Source: Propionibacteriaceae bacterium
GTDB taxonomy: Bacteria; Actinomycetota; Actinomycetes; Propionibacteriales; Propionibacteriaceae
Reading direction: 5' to 3'
Length of the DNA stretch: 37,397 nucleotides
NCBI GenBank assembly: GCA_025965155.1
Contig: JAOPXN010000062.1
Coordinates: forward strand, 1-37,397
Shown: positions 24,278 through 33,116 of the stretch, in pieces
How positions within the stretch are numbered: position 1 is the first letter of the stretch
Layout of the letters: every line of letters starts with the position of its first letter
Position numbers and translations under genes: made by a program
The notes under the pieces: model-generated
Seen by the model: the letters and a program-made list of their open reading frames with translations, nothing else
What the model was told of the DNA's origin: nothing
Databases searched by the model: none

Positions 24278-24312
24278 ACTCCGAGACCGCTGCTGCTGAG
24301 CGGTCTCGGAGT
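24278..24312 (-). terminator. Intercistronic stem-loop between binding protein and permease genes
   Basis: ACTCCGAGACCGCT (24278-24291) and AGCGGTCTCGGAGT (24299-24312) pair perfectly over 14 bp with a seven-base loop. It lies between the binding-protein gene (stop 24345) and the OppB-like gene (start 24251). No T-run follows. Such structures usually protect the 3' end of the binding-protein mRNA or cause partial termination, giving more binding protein than permease. Confidence 0.8.
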
Positions 24313-24344
24313 ACTGCGGCCGGTTTGTCACAAAGGGCAACGGA

Positions 24345-26015
24345 TCACCGGGTCACGGTGACGTTGTTCCAGACCTCGTCCTGCACCGGGCTTGCGACGT
24401 AGCCTTGGACGCCGGGTGCGAAGGCCAGTGACGGCGCCGGGTGGGCCAGCGGCACACCTGGTGCGTAGTCGGCGATCTCGGCGTTGAGCTTCTGGTACAT
24501 CGGCGTCTGCTGCTCGCGGCTGGGCAGCTCACGAGCGGCCTTCAGGTCAGCGAACAGCTTCTTGTTCTCGAAGCCCCACTCGTTGGACTTCTGCCCGAAG
24601 AAGACGCCGATGAAGTTGTCCGGGTCGTTGTAGTCGCCGGTCCAGCCGAGCAGATGAATGTCACGCTTGTCGGTCCCGCCGGGGCTCTGAACCATGTCGA
24701 GGTAGTCGGGGCTCCACTTGGCCGCGACCGGCTGGACCTTGATGCCGGCCTTCTCCAGCTGGGACTTGATCACCGTGAAGGTGTCCTCTGGCGACGGCAT
24801 GTATGGCCGCGAGACACCGGTCGGGTAGGCGAACCTCAGCGTGAGGTTCTCCTGGTTGGCGTCCTTCAGCAGCTGCTTGGCCTTATCCAAGTTGTAGGAG
24901 TAGTCGGTGACCTTGTCGTTGTAGCCCTCGACCGACGACGGCATGAACTCCTTGGCTGCCACAGATCCCTCAGGCAGCGAGTTCTTCACCACGGCAGCCT
25001 TGTCGATTGCGTAGCTGATCGCCTGGCGGACCCGTACATCCTGGAGTGCCTTGTTTTTCTGGTTCATGCCCAGGTACAAGATGTTGAAGGCGGGCCGGTT
25101 CTGGATCTGGAAGCCGGCATCCTTGAGTGGCTTCTGATCTGCCGGACCGACCAGGTCGTAACCATCGATCTCGCCCGACTGCAGTGCCTGGGTCCGGGCC
25201 TTGGGGTCACTGATGGTCTTGACGATCGCGGTGGCCACCTTGGCCTTTTCACCCCAGTAGTTCTCGTTGCGCTTCAGGGTGACCTGCTGGCCGCGTTCCC
25301 ATTTGTCCAAGACGAAGGGACCGGTGCCGGTCGGGTGCTCGGTAGCGTAGGAGGAGAACCGTGGGTCGGTTTCGCTGCCGGTGGTGTTGTCGGCGTCGTA
25401 CTGCTTGAGGGCCGTCGGGCTCTGCATCGAGAACGCCGGCAGCGTCATGGCTTGGACGAACCCGGCCCACGGGCTCTTCAGCGTGACGGTCGCCTCGGTG
25501 GCGCTGCCCGCGGCGCAGCTGTCGTAGATGCCGCCGGTCTTGCCGGACTTGAAGCCCTTGAACAGGTTGTTGTAGTAGTACGAGACGTTCTCGCTCTGGT
25601 TCACGCCGGTCCAGTTGTACCAGCGCTCGAAGTTGGCGCAGACCGCCTCACCGTTGAAGTCGCTACCGTCGGAGAACTTGACCCCCTCGCGCAGGGTGAA
25701 GGTGTAGCTCTTACCGTCGGCGGACGGCTCCCACTTGGTCGCCAGCAATGGGTCAAGCTCGGTGGTCCCCGGCTTGGCGCTGACCAGCCCCTCGAAAATC
25801 TGGCGGGCGATGCGGAACGTCTCGCCGTCGCTGGCCAGGGCCGGGTCGAAGGAGACCGGGTCGGAGGATGCCGAGAAGACGAAGTCGCCGCCGGCGGCTT
25901 CGCTGCTGCTGCCCTCCGGCGTCCGCTCGCTCTGTGCACAGGCGGCCATCGTGCCGGTCAGCGCAACGGCCGCAAGGACGGCGAGGCCCCGACGGAATGA
26001 TCTATTGAAACCCAC
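24345..26015 (-). CDS. Opp/Dpp-type substrate-binding lipoprotein
   Basis: I choose GTG at 26015, because AAGAGG lies eight bases before it and directly abuts the alternative GTG at 26024. The 556-residue product starts with a lipoprotein signal: FRRGLAVLAAVALTGTMAAC, lipid-anchored Cys at residue 26. The mature SBP_bac_5 domain shows DPVSFDPALASDGETFRIAR, YTFTLREGVKFSDGS, the hallmark GTGPFVLDKWERGQQVTLKR and VRQAISYAIDKAAVV. It delivers peptides or similar oligomers to the OppB/C-like permease. As first gene of the operon it sits behind a palindrome (26036-26051) and a candidate -10. Confidence 0.93.
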   Translation of the reverse strand: MGFNRSFRRGLAVLAAVALTGTMAACAQSERTPEGSSSEAAGGDFVFSASSDPVSFDPALASDGETFRIARQIFEGLVSAKPGTTELDPLLATKWEPSADGKSYTFTLREGVKFSDGSDFNGEAVCANFERWYNWTGVNQSENVSYYYNNLFKGFKSGKTGGIYDSCAAGSATEATVTLKSPWAGFVQAMTLPAFSMQSPTALKQYDADNTTGSETDPRFSSYATEHPTGTGPFVLDKWERGQQVTLKRNENYWGEKAKVATAIVKTISDPKARTQALQSGEIDGYDLVGPADQKPLKDAGFQIQNRPAFNILYLGMNQKNKALQDVRVRQAISYAIDKAAVVKNSLPEGSVAAKEFMPSSVEGYNDKVTDYSYNLDKAKQLLKDANQENLTLRFAYPTGVSRPYMPSPEDTFTVIKSQLEKAGIKVQPVAAKWSPDYLDMVQSPGGTDKRDIHLLGWTGDYNDPDNFIGVFFGQKSNEWGFENKKLFADLKAARELPSREQQTPMYQKLNAEIADYAPGVPLAHPAPSLAFAPGVQGYVASPVQDEVWNNVTVTR

Positions 26016-26035
26016 AGTAGTCACCTCTTAATGTG

Positions 26036-26051
26036 CGGGCCGATCGGCCCG
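26036..26051. promoter_or_regulatory. Perfect 16-bp palindrome in the leader of the binding-protein gene
   Basis: CGGGCCGATCGGCCCG is self-complementary over all 16 bases and ends seven bases upstream of the SD on the minus strand. It may be a repressor operator or an RNA stem that affects ribosome access. Confidence 0.5.
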
Positions 26052-26103
26052 GCAGCTGAAGTCTTGTTCCCGCAGCCCGGTCGCACGGCTGAGGCTCTGG
26101 CCG

Positions 26104-26109
26104 ACACTA
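26104..26109 (-). promoter_or_regulatory. Candidate -10 box TAGTGT of the peptide-importer operon
   Basis: The minus strand has GGGATAGTGTCGG about 90 bases before the start codon. No strong -35 is visible. The resulting leader would include the palindrome and SD. Confidence 0.3.
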
Positions 26110-26206
26110 TCCCAACCACATCCCGAAGTGGACCACCGCATGGTCGGAGTTGTGAAGGTGCAACCTGCGCGTAACCAGTGGGCGTCAGTGCAAAGCAGCG
26201 GCGAAC

Positions 26207-26212
26207 TAGGCT
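26207..26212 (+). promoter_or_regulatory. Candidate -10 box TAGGCT of the TIGR03085 gene
   Basis: TAGGCT lies 34 bases before ATG 26247. Here a short leader with SD (GAGGA) follows, unlike the leaderless cases. Confidence 0.35.
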
Positions 26213-26246
26213 CGGATCACCCATACCCCCAAAGATGCGAGGACCG

Positions 26247-26897
26247 ATGGCCTGGACGACGACCGAACGGGCGGCGCTGGTCGCGACGCTGCGCGACACC
26301 GATCCCGACAAAGACACCCTGTGTGAAGGCTGGACGACGAGGCATCTGCTGGCGCACCTGGTGCAGCGGGAGCACGCGCCGCTCCGCTCGGCCATCGACA
26401 TGATCACCACCAAGAAGCCGGGACAGGAGCGGTTCATGAGCCAGTTGGTCGAACAGGCATGGTCCTCGGCCGGCTATCAGGCGTTGGTCACCCGGTTCGC
26501 CGACGGACCGCCGTCGTGGTCACTGATCGGACGGATGGGCGACGCAGCGAACCTGGTCGAGTACGTGGTGCACCATGAGGACGTCCGTCGGGCCGGTCCG
26601 CGGCCGGCCGAGCCACGCCCCCTGCCTGCAGAAGAAGTGGCGGCAATCTGGAAACGGTTCCGGACGCTGACCAAGCACGCCTATCGCCGGTCGCCGGTCG
26701 GCGTCATCCTCGCCACCCCGGACGAGAAACGCAGGGTGGCGCACAGGGGTTCGGAAACAGTGACCGTGACCGGTGAGCCAGTCGAGCTGGTGCTGCACGC
26801 CCTCGGACGAGACAGCGTGGCCCAGGTCGAGGTGACCGGCCCAGCCGAAGCCGTCGACGGGTTCACCGTCTGGGCTGCGGGCTCACGACGAGGCTGA
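26247..26897 (+). CDS. TIGR03085 family metal-binding protein (mycothiol maleylpyruvate isomerase-like)
   Basis: The ATG at 26247 has GAGGA five bases upstream; a longer frame from 26178 is possible but lacks an SD. The 216-residue product has the DinB-like helical bundle: ALVATLRDTDPDKDTLCEGW, metal His in TRHLLAHLVQREHAP, and a later VEYVVHHEDVRRAGPRP with two more His. A small C-terminal beta domain ends in EAVDGFTVWAAG. The related maleylpyruvate isomerase uses mycothiol, the actinobacterial thiol; the substrate here is unknown. Its end overlaps the convergent proB gene by 15 bases. Confidence 0.88.
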   Translation: MAWTTTERAALVATLRDTDPDKDTLCEGWTTRHLLAHLVQREHAPLRSAIDMITTKKPGQERFMSQLVEQAWSSAGYQALVTRFADGPPSWSLIGRMGDAANLVEYVVHHEDVRRAGPRPAEPRPLPAEEVAAIWKRFRTLTKHAYRRSPVGVILATPDEKRRVAHRGSETVTVTGEPVELVLHALGRDSVAQVEVTGPAEAVDGFTVWAAGSRRG

Positions 26898-28022
26898 GTG
26901 GTCCAGGACCACGAGGGCGTCTCGGTGCACGACGGTGCGGTCGTAGCCCGAGCCGAGGGCGGCGGTCAGCTCGCGGGTGGTCCGCCCCAGCAGGCCGGGA
27001 AGCTCCTCTGAGTCGTAGTTCGCCAGCCCACGTGCCACCACGACCCCGTCCGGCCCGACCAGGTCGACCGGCTCGCCGGCGGTGAACGTACCGGTGACGG
27101 CGGTGATCCCGGCCGGCAGCAGCGACGCTTTGCGTTGGACGACGGCCCGGACGGCGCCGGCGTCGAGGGTGAGCTCACCGCGGGCGTCACTGGCATGCTC
27201 CAGCCAGAGCAGCCGGGTAGGCCGCCGCTTGCCGGTGGGATGGAAGAGGGTGCCGACGGGAGCTCCCTGCAACGCCTGGTCCGCGGTGTCGGCCAGCGTC
27301 AGGACCACCGGGATCCCGGCCGAGGTCGCGATCCTGGCGGCTTCGATCTTGGTGACCATGCCGCCGGTGCCGACCGACGAACCCCGCGACGAGGTGTCGA
27401 TCCCGGCCAGGTCCTCATCTCCGTGGACGTCGGTGACGCGGCGCGCGCCCGGCTTGTGCGGGTTAGAGGTGTAGAGCGAGTCGATGTCGCTGAGCAGGAT
27501 CAGCGCGTCGGCGTGCACCAGGTGGGCGACCAGAGCCGCAAGCCGATCGTTGTCACCGAAGCGGATTTCATGCGTGGCGACAGTGTCGTTCTCGTTCACG
27601 ATCGGTACGACGCCCAGCTCGAGCAGCCGCCCGAAGGTCCGGTAGGCGTTGCGGTAGTTGCCCCGCCTGGTGACGTCGTCCACGGTGAGCAGAACCTGCC
27701 CGACTCCCAGATCCTGGGCGCCGAAGAGGTGGGTGTAGTAGCCCATCAGCAGTCCCTGGCCAACCGACGCAGCGGCCTGCTGGGTGGCCAGGTCGCGAGG
27801 TCGGGTCTTCAGCGCCAGCGGCGCCAGCCCGGCCGCGATGGCCCCGGAGGAGACCAGCACGATCTCCCGTCCGGACTGCCGGACAGCGGCCAGGGCGTCG
27901 ACCAGCCGCTGGATCCGCTCGGGGTCGATGCCACCGGAGGGCGTAGTGAGTGAGGAGGAGCCGATCTTGACGACCACCCGCTGCGCGGTCGCAACCTGCT
28001 CCCGCACCCCCGCACTACTCAT
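26883..28022 (-). CDS. proB: Glutamate 5-kinase with PUA domain
   Basis: This is the first and regulated enzyme of proline synthesis, phosphorylating glutamate. The 379-residue length includes the amino-acid-kinase domain ([75 protein letters not shown]). A C-terminal PUA domain from about residue 280 ([14 protein letters not shown] to [19 protein letters not shown]) follows. Its start overlaps the obgE stop by eight bases, so it is translated with obgE. proA is not downstream; 10.7 kb of unrelated genes intervene. Confidence 0.96.
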   Translation of the reverse strand: MSSAGVREQVATAQRVVVKIGSSSLTTPSGGIDPERIQRLVDALAAVRQSGREIVLVSSGAIAAGLAPLALKTRPRDLATQQAAASVGQGLLMGYYTHLFGAQDLGVGQVLLTVDDVTRRGNYRNAYRTFGRLLELGVVPIVNENDTVATHEIRFGDNDRLAALVAHLVHADALILLSDIDSLYTSNPHKPGARRVTDVHGDEDLAGIDTSSRGSSVGTGGMVTKIEAARIATSAGIPVVLTLADTADQALQGAPVGTLFHPTGKRRPTRLLWLEHASDARGELTLDAGAVRAVVQRKASLLPAGITAVTGTFTAGEPVDLVGPDGVVVARGLANYDSEELPGLLGRTTRELTAALGSGYDRTVVHRDALVVLDHSASS

Positions 28023-29502
28023 CCCGACCAGTCACTTCCTCCGCATCCTCGTCGGCGTGTTCCGGCAGCGCTGACGTGTCGGGGAACTCCCGCTCCTCGT
28101 GGTAGGCGCGATCCTTGGCACGGCGACGTTGCGCTGCCGGCCGCTCGGTCTCAAACCGCTGGTCCTCGCCACGACGGCTGAGGATCTCCGCCCCGACATC
28201 GAGCTGCGGCGCAAAGTCGAACACGACTGCGTCGTCACCGCCGATGGCCACCGCGTCGCCCACGCGAGCGCCAAGATCCAGCAGCTTGGTCTCGATTCCG
28301 ATCCGGTTGAGCCGGTCGGCGAGGTAGCCCACCGCCTCGGCGTTGTTGAAGTCGGTCTGGCGCACCCAGCGCTCCGGCTTGTCACCACGGACGCGCCACA
28401 GCTCGCCTTCCTGGCGGATGGTGAACTCCACCTGGCCGGCCACCGGTCGGGGCCTGAGCACGATGCGCGCGGGAGCGGGTGCCGGCATGCTGGCCCGTCG
28501 TTCCGCCACGATCTCCGCCATCGCGAAGGTCAGAGCCTGAAGCCCCTCATGGCTCTTGGTGGACACCTGGAAGACCCGCAGCCCCCGCGCCTCGACCTCG
28601 GCGGCGACGAGGTCGGCCAGGTCCCGGGCGTCGGGGATGTCGATCTTGTTCAGCACCACCAGCCGCGGCCGGTCCTCCAGACCGCCGTGGGCTGCTAGCT
28701 CCGCCTCGATCACGTCCAGGTCGGTCAGCGGGTCCCGGCCCGGCTCGAAGGTGGCGCAGTCGATGACGTGGACGAGTGCCGCGCAGCGCTCGATGTGGCG
28801 CAGGAAGTCGTGGCCAAGACCCCGACCCTCACTCGCACCCTCGATCAGGCCAGGCACATCCGCCACCGTGTACGTCACGTTGCCGGCAACCACGACACCG
28901 AGGTTCGGCACCAAGGTGGTAAAGGGGTAGTCCGCGATCTTGGGCCGGGCCCGGGAGACGGCGGCCACCAGCGACGACTTCCCGGCACTGGGGAAGCCGA
29001 CCAGTCCGACGTCGGCGACCACCTTGAGCTCAAGGGTGACGACATGGGCTTCACCCTCCTCGCCGAGGAGTGCGAACCCGGGTGCCTTGCGCGCGGCCGA
29101 GGCCAGCGCCGCGTTTCCGAGGCCACCGCGACCGCCCTGGGCAACGACAACCTCGGCACCCTCACCGGTCAGGTCAGCCAGCCGCTCGCCAGTTTCTGCG
29201 TCGGTGACAACTGTGCCGTCTGGGACCGTGAGGATGATGTCCTCGCCGTTGGCGCCGTTGGAGTGGTCGCCCTTGCCGGGTACGCCGTTGCTGGCGCGCC
29301 GATGCGACTGACGGTGGTAGTCGACCAGCGTGGTCAGGCTGCTGTCGACCCGCAGGACGACCGAACCGCCGTCACCACCGTTGCCACCGTCGGGGCCGCC
29401 GAGGGGTTTGAACTTCTCCCGGTGCACCGAAGCGCAGCCGTGACCGCCGTTGCCTCCGTACACATGAAGGGTCACTTGGTCGACGAAACTTGGGATCGCC
29501 AT
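28015..29502 (-). CDS. obgE: Obg-family GTPase
   Basis: This 495-residue essential ribosome-assembly and stress GTPase starts at ATG 29502 (SD GGAGA). The glycine-rich Obg domain ([37 protein letters not shown]) is followed by the G domain: G1 [12 protein letters not shown]3 [11 protein letters not shown]4 NKID. An OCT domain follows ([32 protein letters not shown]). The last 45 residues are a charged tail common in actinobacteria. It lies behind a terminator that ends the rplU-rpmA transcript and overlaps proB. Confidence 0.97.
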   Translation of the reverse strand: MAIPSFVDQVTLHVYGGNGGHGCASVHREKFKPLGGPDGGNGGDGGSVVLRVDSSLTTLVDYHRQSHRRASNGVPGKGDHSNGANGEDIILTVPDGTVVTDAETGERLADLTGEGAEVVVAQGGRGGLGNAALASAARKAPGFALLGEEGEAHVVTLELKVVADVGLVGFPSAGKSSLVAAVSRARPKIADYPFTTLVPNLGVVVAGNVTYTVADVPGLIEGASEGRGLGHDFLRHIERCAALVHVIDCATFEPGRDPLTDLDVIEAELAAHGGLEDRPRLVVLNKIDIPDARDLADLVAAEVEARGLRVFQVSTKSHEGLQALTFAMAEIVAERRASMPAPAPARIVLRPRPVAGQVEFTIRQEGELWRVRGDKPERWVRQTDFNNAEAVGYLADRLNRIGIETKLLDLGARVGDAVAIGGDDAVVFDFAPQLDVGAEILSRRGEDQRFETERPAAQRRRAKDRAYHEEREFPDTSALPEHADEDAEEVTGRDE

Positions 29503-29627
29503 GAGTGTCTCCTTGTCTGTACGCGATGGGCGTTAGGTAATGGTGATGCGTGGGGTGCCGCGACTAGTCAGTTGAGCCGCGACATGCCGACCAGAGTGCG
29601 GAAGACCCGACTAGTCGGCGGAAATGC

Positions 29628-29661
29628 GAGAAGGGTGGCCCAGGCTTGGGCCACCCTTCTC
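29628..29661 (-). terminator. Strong terminator after rpmA
   Basis: GAGAAGGGTGGCCCA (29628-29642) pairs perfectly with TGGGCCACCCTTCTC (29647-29661) around a four-base loop, 20 bases past the rpmA stop. The T-run is poor, as usual in actinobacteria. It separates the ribosomal-protein genes from obgE. Confidence 0.9.
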
Positions 29662-29681
29662 ACGTTGCTGTGATCGTTATG

Positions 29682-29954
29682 TCACTCAGCGGAGGCGGTG
29701 GCCTCGACTGGGGTGATGTTGACGACGCGGCGACCGCGACGGGTGCCGAACAGCACGTGGCCTTCGACCAGAGCGAACAGCGTGTCGTCGCCACCGCGGC
29801 CGACACCGTTACCGGGGTGGAAGTGGGTGCCGCGCTGGCGGACGATGATCTCGCCGGCGTTGACCAGCTGACCACCGAAGCGCTTCACGCCGAGGCGCTG
29901 AGCGTTGGAGTCGCGACCGTTCCGCGTCGAGGACGCGCCCTTTTTGTGTGCCAT
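29682..29954 (-). CDS. rpmA: 50S ribosomal protein L27
   Basis: The 90-residue L27 starts [20 protein letters not shown], with the flexible basic N-terminus that reaches the peptidyl-transferase centre, and continues [20 protein letters not shown] and [20 protein letters not shown]. No N-terminal cleavage extension of the Firmicutes type is present. It starts nine bases after rplU and ends before a strong terminator. Confidence 0.98.
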   Translation of the reverse strand: MAHKKGASSTRNGRDSNAQRLGVKRFGGQLVNAGEIIVRQRGTHFHPGNGVGRGGDDTLFALVEGHVLFGTRRGRRVVNITPVEATASAE

Positions 29955-29963
29955 CTGTCTGCC

Positions 29964-30275
29964 TCAGCTCTCGATACCGGTGACCTTGACCTGGGTGTAC
30001 CGCTGACGGTGACCCTGGCGCTTCCGGTATCCGGTCTTGTTCTTGTACTTAAGGATATGGATCTTGGGACCCTTGCTGGCGCCGAGCACTTCAGCCGTGA
30101 CGCTCACCGAGTCGAGCCCGGACTTGTCGGACGTGACTGACTCGCCGTCTACGACCAGCAGGGGCTGAAGATTCACCAGCGCGCCGACAGCAGGGTCATC
30201 GACCTTGTCGATCTCGATGACATCGCCAACGGCGACCTTGTGCTGGCGGCCGCCACTACGCACAATCGCGTACAC
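29964..30275 (-). CDS. rplU: 50S ribosomal protein L21
   Basis: The 103-residue L21 begins with GTG at 30275 ([20 protein letters not shown]) and ends [20 protein letters not shown]. It is the first gene of the rplU-rpmA transcript. A good housekeeping promoter lies about 110 bases upstream and would give a leader of roughly 100 bases. Confidence 0.98.
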   Translation of the reverse strand: MYAIVRSGGRQHKVAVGDVIEIDKVDDPAVGALVNLQPLLVVDGESVTSDKSGLDSVSVTAEVLGASKGPKIHILKYKNKTGYRKRQGHRQRYTQVKVTGIES

Positions 30276-30385
30276 GCCTGACCTACTCTCTTAGAAGTCT
30301 TCTCCGGGTTAGTGCGTCGCCTGAGACCCGAGACCGGGAGACGGACACACCGACAGGCGCGCGCCGCAGCGCACACCGAGGTCCA

Positions 30386-30415
30386 AGATTACGCGGACTC
30401 CGTCGGCACGGTCAA
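30386..30415 (-). promoter_or_regulatory. Housekeeping promoter of rplU-rpmA
   Basis: On the minus strand TTGACC (-35, 30415-30410) and TAATCT (-10, 30391-30386) are 18 bases apart, close to the consensus of the main sigma factor. Transcription would start near 30379. It is divergent from the HipA-like gene start at 30443. Confidence 0.75.
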
Positions 30416-30430
30416 ACCGGGGAGCACCAC

Positions 30431-30436
30431 TACGCT
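30431..30436 (+). promoter_or_regulatory. Candidate -10 box TACGCT, leaderless start of HipA-like gene
   Basis: TACGCT, then GAGGCC, then GTG at 30443. GAGG could be misread as an SD but is too close to the start codon. The layout matches other leaderless candidates. Confidence 0.4.
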
Positions 30437-30442
30437 GAGGCC

Positions 30443-31201
30443 GTGCTTCCTCAGATCGTGGCGACCGCCTATCTCACCGCACTCCGTGAGGGCGGCTCGC
30501 TGCCGGGACTGGTGGAGGCTGATGACGACGGTATCTACGTGGTCAAGTTCACCGGCGCCGGGCAAGGTCCGAAAGCGCTGGTGGCGGAGATCGTCGTGGG
30601 CGCGCTGGCCCGGGCGATCGACATCCGCACCCCGGAGCTGGCACTGATCGACGTGGACCCCGAAATCGGCCGGCGCGAGCCCGACGAGGAGGTCCAGGAG
30701 CTGGTCACCAAGAGTGCGGGGATGAACCTGGCGGTTGACTTCCTACCCGGCTCGGTGGGCTATGACCGCAACTTCGACATCCCCGCCGCGGAGGCGGCCC
30801 GGATCGTCTGGCTGGACGCGTTGGTGGCGAACGTGGACCGAAGTGCCAGAAACACCAACCTGCTGATCTGGCACCGCAATCTGTGGGCCATCGACCACGG
30901 CGCGTGCCTGCGGTTCCACCACGCCTGGGGCGGCCGGGAGGCGTTCGCAGCCTCCCCCTACAACTACTCCGACCACGTCCTGACAGCCATCGGGGACCCG
31001 CGGACAGTGCATGATCAACTATCCGCGCTGGTCACACCTGCGACCCTGGCCACGGCCCTGGACCTCGTGCCCGACGAGTGGCTGGCACCCGACCCGACCC
31101 GGCCCGACCCTCGGGCGCCCGATGATCCGGCTGCAGCGCGGGAGGCGTACGTCGACTATCTGTCGGCCCGGCTCGATGCGGCAGAGCGGTGGCTGCCGTG
31201 A
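30443..31201 (+). CDS. HipA-like kinase (HipA_2 type), paired with DUF3037
   Basis: This 252-residue protein resembles the HipA kinase core without the N-terminal HipA subdomain. The nucleotide-binding strand is GIYVVKFTGAGQGPKALVAE. The catalytic loop is WLDALVANVDRSARNTNLLI, with the Asp and Asn of D-R-x-x-R-N. The metal-binding segment is LWAIDHGACLRFHH. Unlike classical hipBA modules there is no HipB-like antitoxin, and the next gene is DUF3037, starting inside the stop codon (GTGA). Target and role are unknown; toxicity should not be assumed. Confidence 0.85.
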   Translation: MLPQIVATAYLTALREGGSLPGLVEADDDGIYVVKFTGAGQGPKALVAEIVVGALARAIDIRTPELALIDVDPEIGRREPDEEVQELVTKSAGMNLAVDFLPGSVGYDRNFDIPAAEAARIVWLDALVANVDRSARNTNLLIWHRNLWAIDHGACLRFHHAWGGREAFAASPYNYSDHVLTAIGDPRTVHDQLSALVTPATLATALDLVPDEWLAPDPTRPDPRAPDDPAAAREAYVDYLSARLDAAERWLP

Positions 31202-31587
31202 CAGCGCCCAGGCTGGCGTTCCAGTACGCCGTGCTGCGGGCTGTGCCGCGGGTCGAGCGGGGTGAGTTCGTCAACATCGGCATCATCCTTTACTGCCAAG
31301 CCGTGGACTTCCTGGCCGCGACCGTGTCCGTCGACGAGCTCCGGCTGCGCGCGCTGGCCCCAGAAGTCGATCTCGATGCGGTCCGCGGCTCCGCCGAGGC
31401 GGTCGTGCTGGCCTGCCGCGCCGCGGTCGGGACCGCTCGGGAGAATACCGGCCTCGCCACCCGGTTCGGCATCCTGACCGCGCCGCGGAGCACGGTGGTG
31501 CAGCCCTCCCCGGTGCACGCCGGTGTCACCGACGACCCGAGCCGGACCCTGGAAAGCCTGGTGGCCAAGCTGGTCAGCGCTGGCTGA
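31198..31587 (+). CDS. DUF3037 protein, partner of HipA-like kinase
   Basis: The GTG at 31198 overlaps the kinase stop by four bases; an alternative GTG at 31189 is in frame. The 129-residue product has the DUF3037 core RLAFQYAVLRAVPRVERGEF followed by VNIGIILYC, then the helix VDLDAVRGSAEAVVLACRAA and TRFGILTAPRSTVVQPSPVH. These two genes recur together in many bacteria, which suggests that the proteins act together. I know of no established activity. It ends three bases from the convergent reductase gene. Confidence 0.85.
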   Translation: MTAPRLAFQYAVLRAVPRVERGEFVNIGIILYCQAVDFLAATVSVDELRLRALAPEVDLDAVRGSAEAVVLACRAAVGTARENTGLATRFGILTAPRSTVVQPSPVHAGVTDDPSRTLESLVAKLVSAG

Positions 31588-31590
31588 TGA

Positions 31591-33027
31591 TCATGGTCGA
31601 GCCGCGGCCGCGTCTGAGTCGTGATCCTCGGCTGCCGCCAGCAGCTCGCTGCGGTGCGCCAGAGTGGTCCGGCGGCGGCCGTGGCTCTCCCCCAGCTCGA
31701 TCTCGGCCGCGTCGATCCGGTGCCAGGCCGGCATTCCCAGCGGGTGGATGTCGCGGCCGGCCAGCAGCTCGTCCAGCTCCTCGATGGAGTGCACAGCCTG
31801 CACTGCACCGTCGTGGATGTCGGCGATCAACGAGGTCACCGTCTCGACTGCATCCGACTTGTTGGTACCGATGACCCCGGTCGGCCCACGCTTGATCCAA
31901 CCGGTGACGTACTCGTCGGCGGAGAACTCGCCGTCGCGGATGACCCGGCCCTCGGAGTGCGGGACCCGACCGGTCGCGGCATCGAACGGTACGCCGGGCA
32001 GCTGGGTTCCCTTGTAACCAACGGATCTGACCACCAGCTGCGCCGGGATACTGTCGGTCTCGCCCGTGCCCTGGACGTATCCGTCGGAGTCGATCCTGGT
32101 CCGTTCAGTGTGGACGGCTTCGACCTGCCCGTCCCCGCTGATCGCGATGGGCCTAGTCCAGAAGTGAAAGTGGATCCGCCGTGGCGCGCCGGTCGGCGGC
32201 GCCGCCGCCCATCCGTTCATCACCGCCATGTTGCGTGCGGCGACTTTGTCCTGCTCGACCACGGCTCGGCTTGAGCCATCGAGCTCAAGGTCGGCCGGAT
32301 CGATGATCACATCGACGTCCGGTAGCTGACCGAGCTCGCGCAGCTCCTTGGTGGTGAACGCGGTGTAGGCAGGTCCGCGCCGGCCAAGGATGTGTACGTC
32401 AGTCACTGTCTTCTTCGCCAGGGAAGCCATCACGTCGTCGGCCATGTCGGTGTCTGCGAGCTGGTCGACGGACTTGATCAAGACCCGGGCCACGTCGAGC
32501 GCGACGTTGCCGACGCCCACCACGACCGCGGAGCGGGTCGTGGCGATCAACCGCGCAGCCCGTTCCGCCTGAGTGTCCGGTCCCCGTGCAGCAACCCGGT
32601 CGATGTCGGGATGCACGTCGGGATGGCCGCAGTACCAGGCGACGAACTCGGGCGCGGCGATACTGCCGAAAAGATCTTCACCGTCGATCCCGAGCCGGCG
32701 GTCGGTACCGGCGCCGTACGCGTAGATCACCGCGTCGACCACGCCGCGGAGCTCGTCGATGGTGAGGTCCGACCCGATGGTGACATCACCGTAGAACCGG
32801 ACGCCGGATTTCTCCAGCGTCCGCTCCAAGGTGTTGCGGATCGAGCGGATGGAGTGGTGGTCGGGTGCGACACCGTAGCGGACCAGCCCGAACGGCACCG
32901 GCAGCCGGTCGAGCACCGCCACCGACACCGGTACGTCGGTCTGCTGGCTCAACGCCTCGGCGGCGTAGATCCCCGAGGGGCCGGCTCCGATGATGGCGAC
33001 TACGAAGGGTCTCTCACCTGCGCTCAC
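31591..33027 (-). CDS. FprA-like ferredoxin-NADP reductase (adrenodoxin reductase type)
   Basis: The 478-residue flavoprotein is taken from GTG 33027; the longer frame to 33078 is unlikely. The FAD site is VVAIIGAGPSGIYAAEALS, followed by LPVPFGLVRYGVAPDHHSIR. The NADP site is VVVGVGNVALDVARVL with RRGPAYTAFTTKELRELG. The C-terminal flavin motif is VTGWIKRGPTGVIGTNKSDA. It moves electrons between NADPH and ferredoxins that serve P450s or Fe-S enzymes. CATACT six bases before the GTG is a possible leaderless promoter. Confidence 0.93.
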   Translation of the reverse strand: MSAGERPFVVAIIGAGPSGIYAAEALSQQTDVPVSVAVLDRLPVPFGLVRYGVAPDHHSIRSIRNTLERTLEKSGVRFYGDVTIGSDLTIDELRGVVDAVIYAYGAGTDRRLGIDGEDLFGSIAAPEFVAWYCGHPDVHPDIDRVAARGPDTQAERAARLIATTRSAVVVGVGNVALDVARVLIKSVDQLADTDMADDVMASLAKKTVTDVHILGRRGPAYTAFTTKELRELGQLPDVDVIIDPADLELDGSSRAVVEQDKVAARNMAVMNGWAAAPPTGAPRRIHFHFWTRPIAISGDGQVEAVHTERTRIDSDGYVQGTGETDSIPAQLVVRSVGYKGTQLPGVPFDAATGRVPHSEGRVIRDGEFSADEYVTGWIKRGPTGVIGTNKSDAVETVTSLIADIHDGAVQAVHSIEELDELLAGRDIHPLGMPAWHRIDAAEIELGESHGRRRTTLAHRSELLAAAEDHDSDAAAARP

Positions 33028-33033
33028 CGCCCC

Positions 33034-33039
33034 AGTATG
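33034..33039 (-). promoter_or_regulatory. Candidate -10 box CATACT before the FprA-like gene
   Basis: CATACT, GGGGCG, GTG on the minus strand. The first base departs from TANNNT, so this is the weakest of the leaderless candidates. Confidence 0.25.
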
Positions 33040-33116
33040 TCCGATGGACCTGGTTTGGCATGCCGATCTCCCCGACACGCCGCCGCCCGCACAGGCCCCC
33101 GACCCGCTCGGCGAGA

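Noticed and set aside
24441-26000. 519-codon plus-strand frame opposite the binding-protein gene
   Set aside because: It is antisense to a lipoprotein with a signal peptide and full SBP motifs. The long Val/Gly/Leu-rich frame is a codon-bias artefact.
30276-30385. L21-type autoregulatory leader structure
   Set aside because: The leader is about 100 bases and GC-rich, but I could not fold it into a known ribosomal-protein leader motif.
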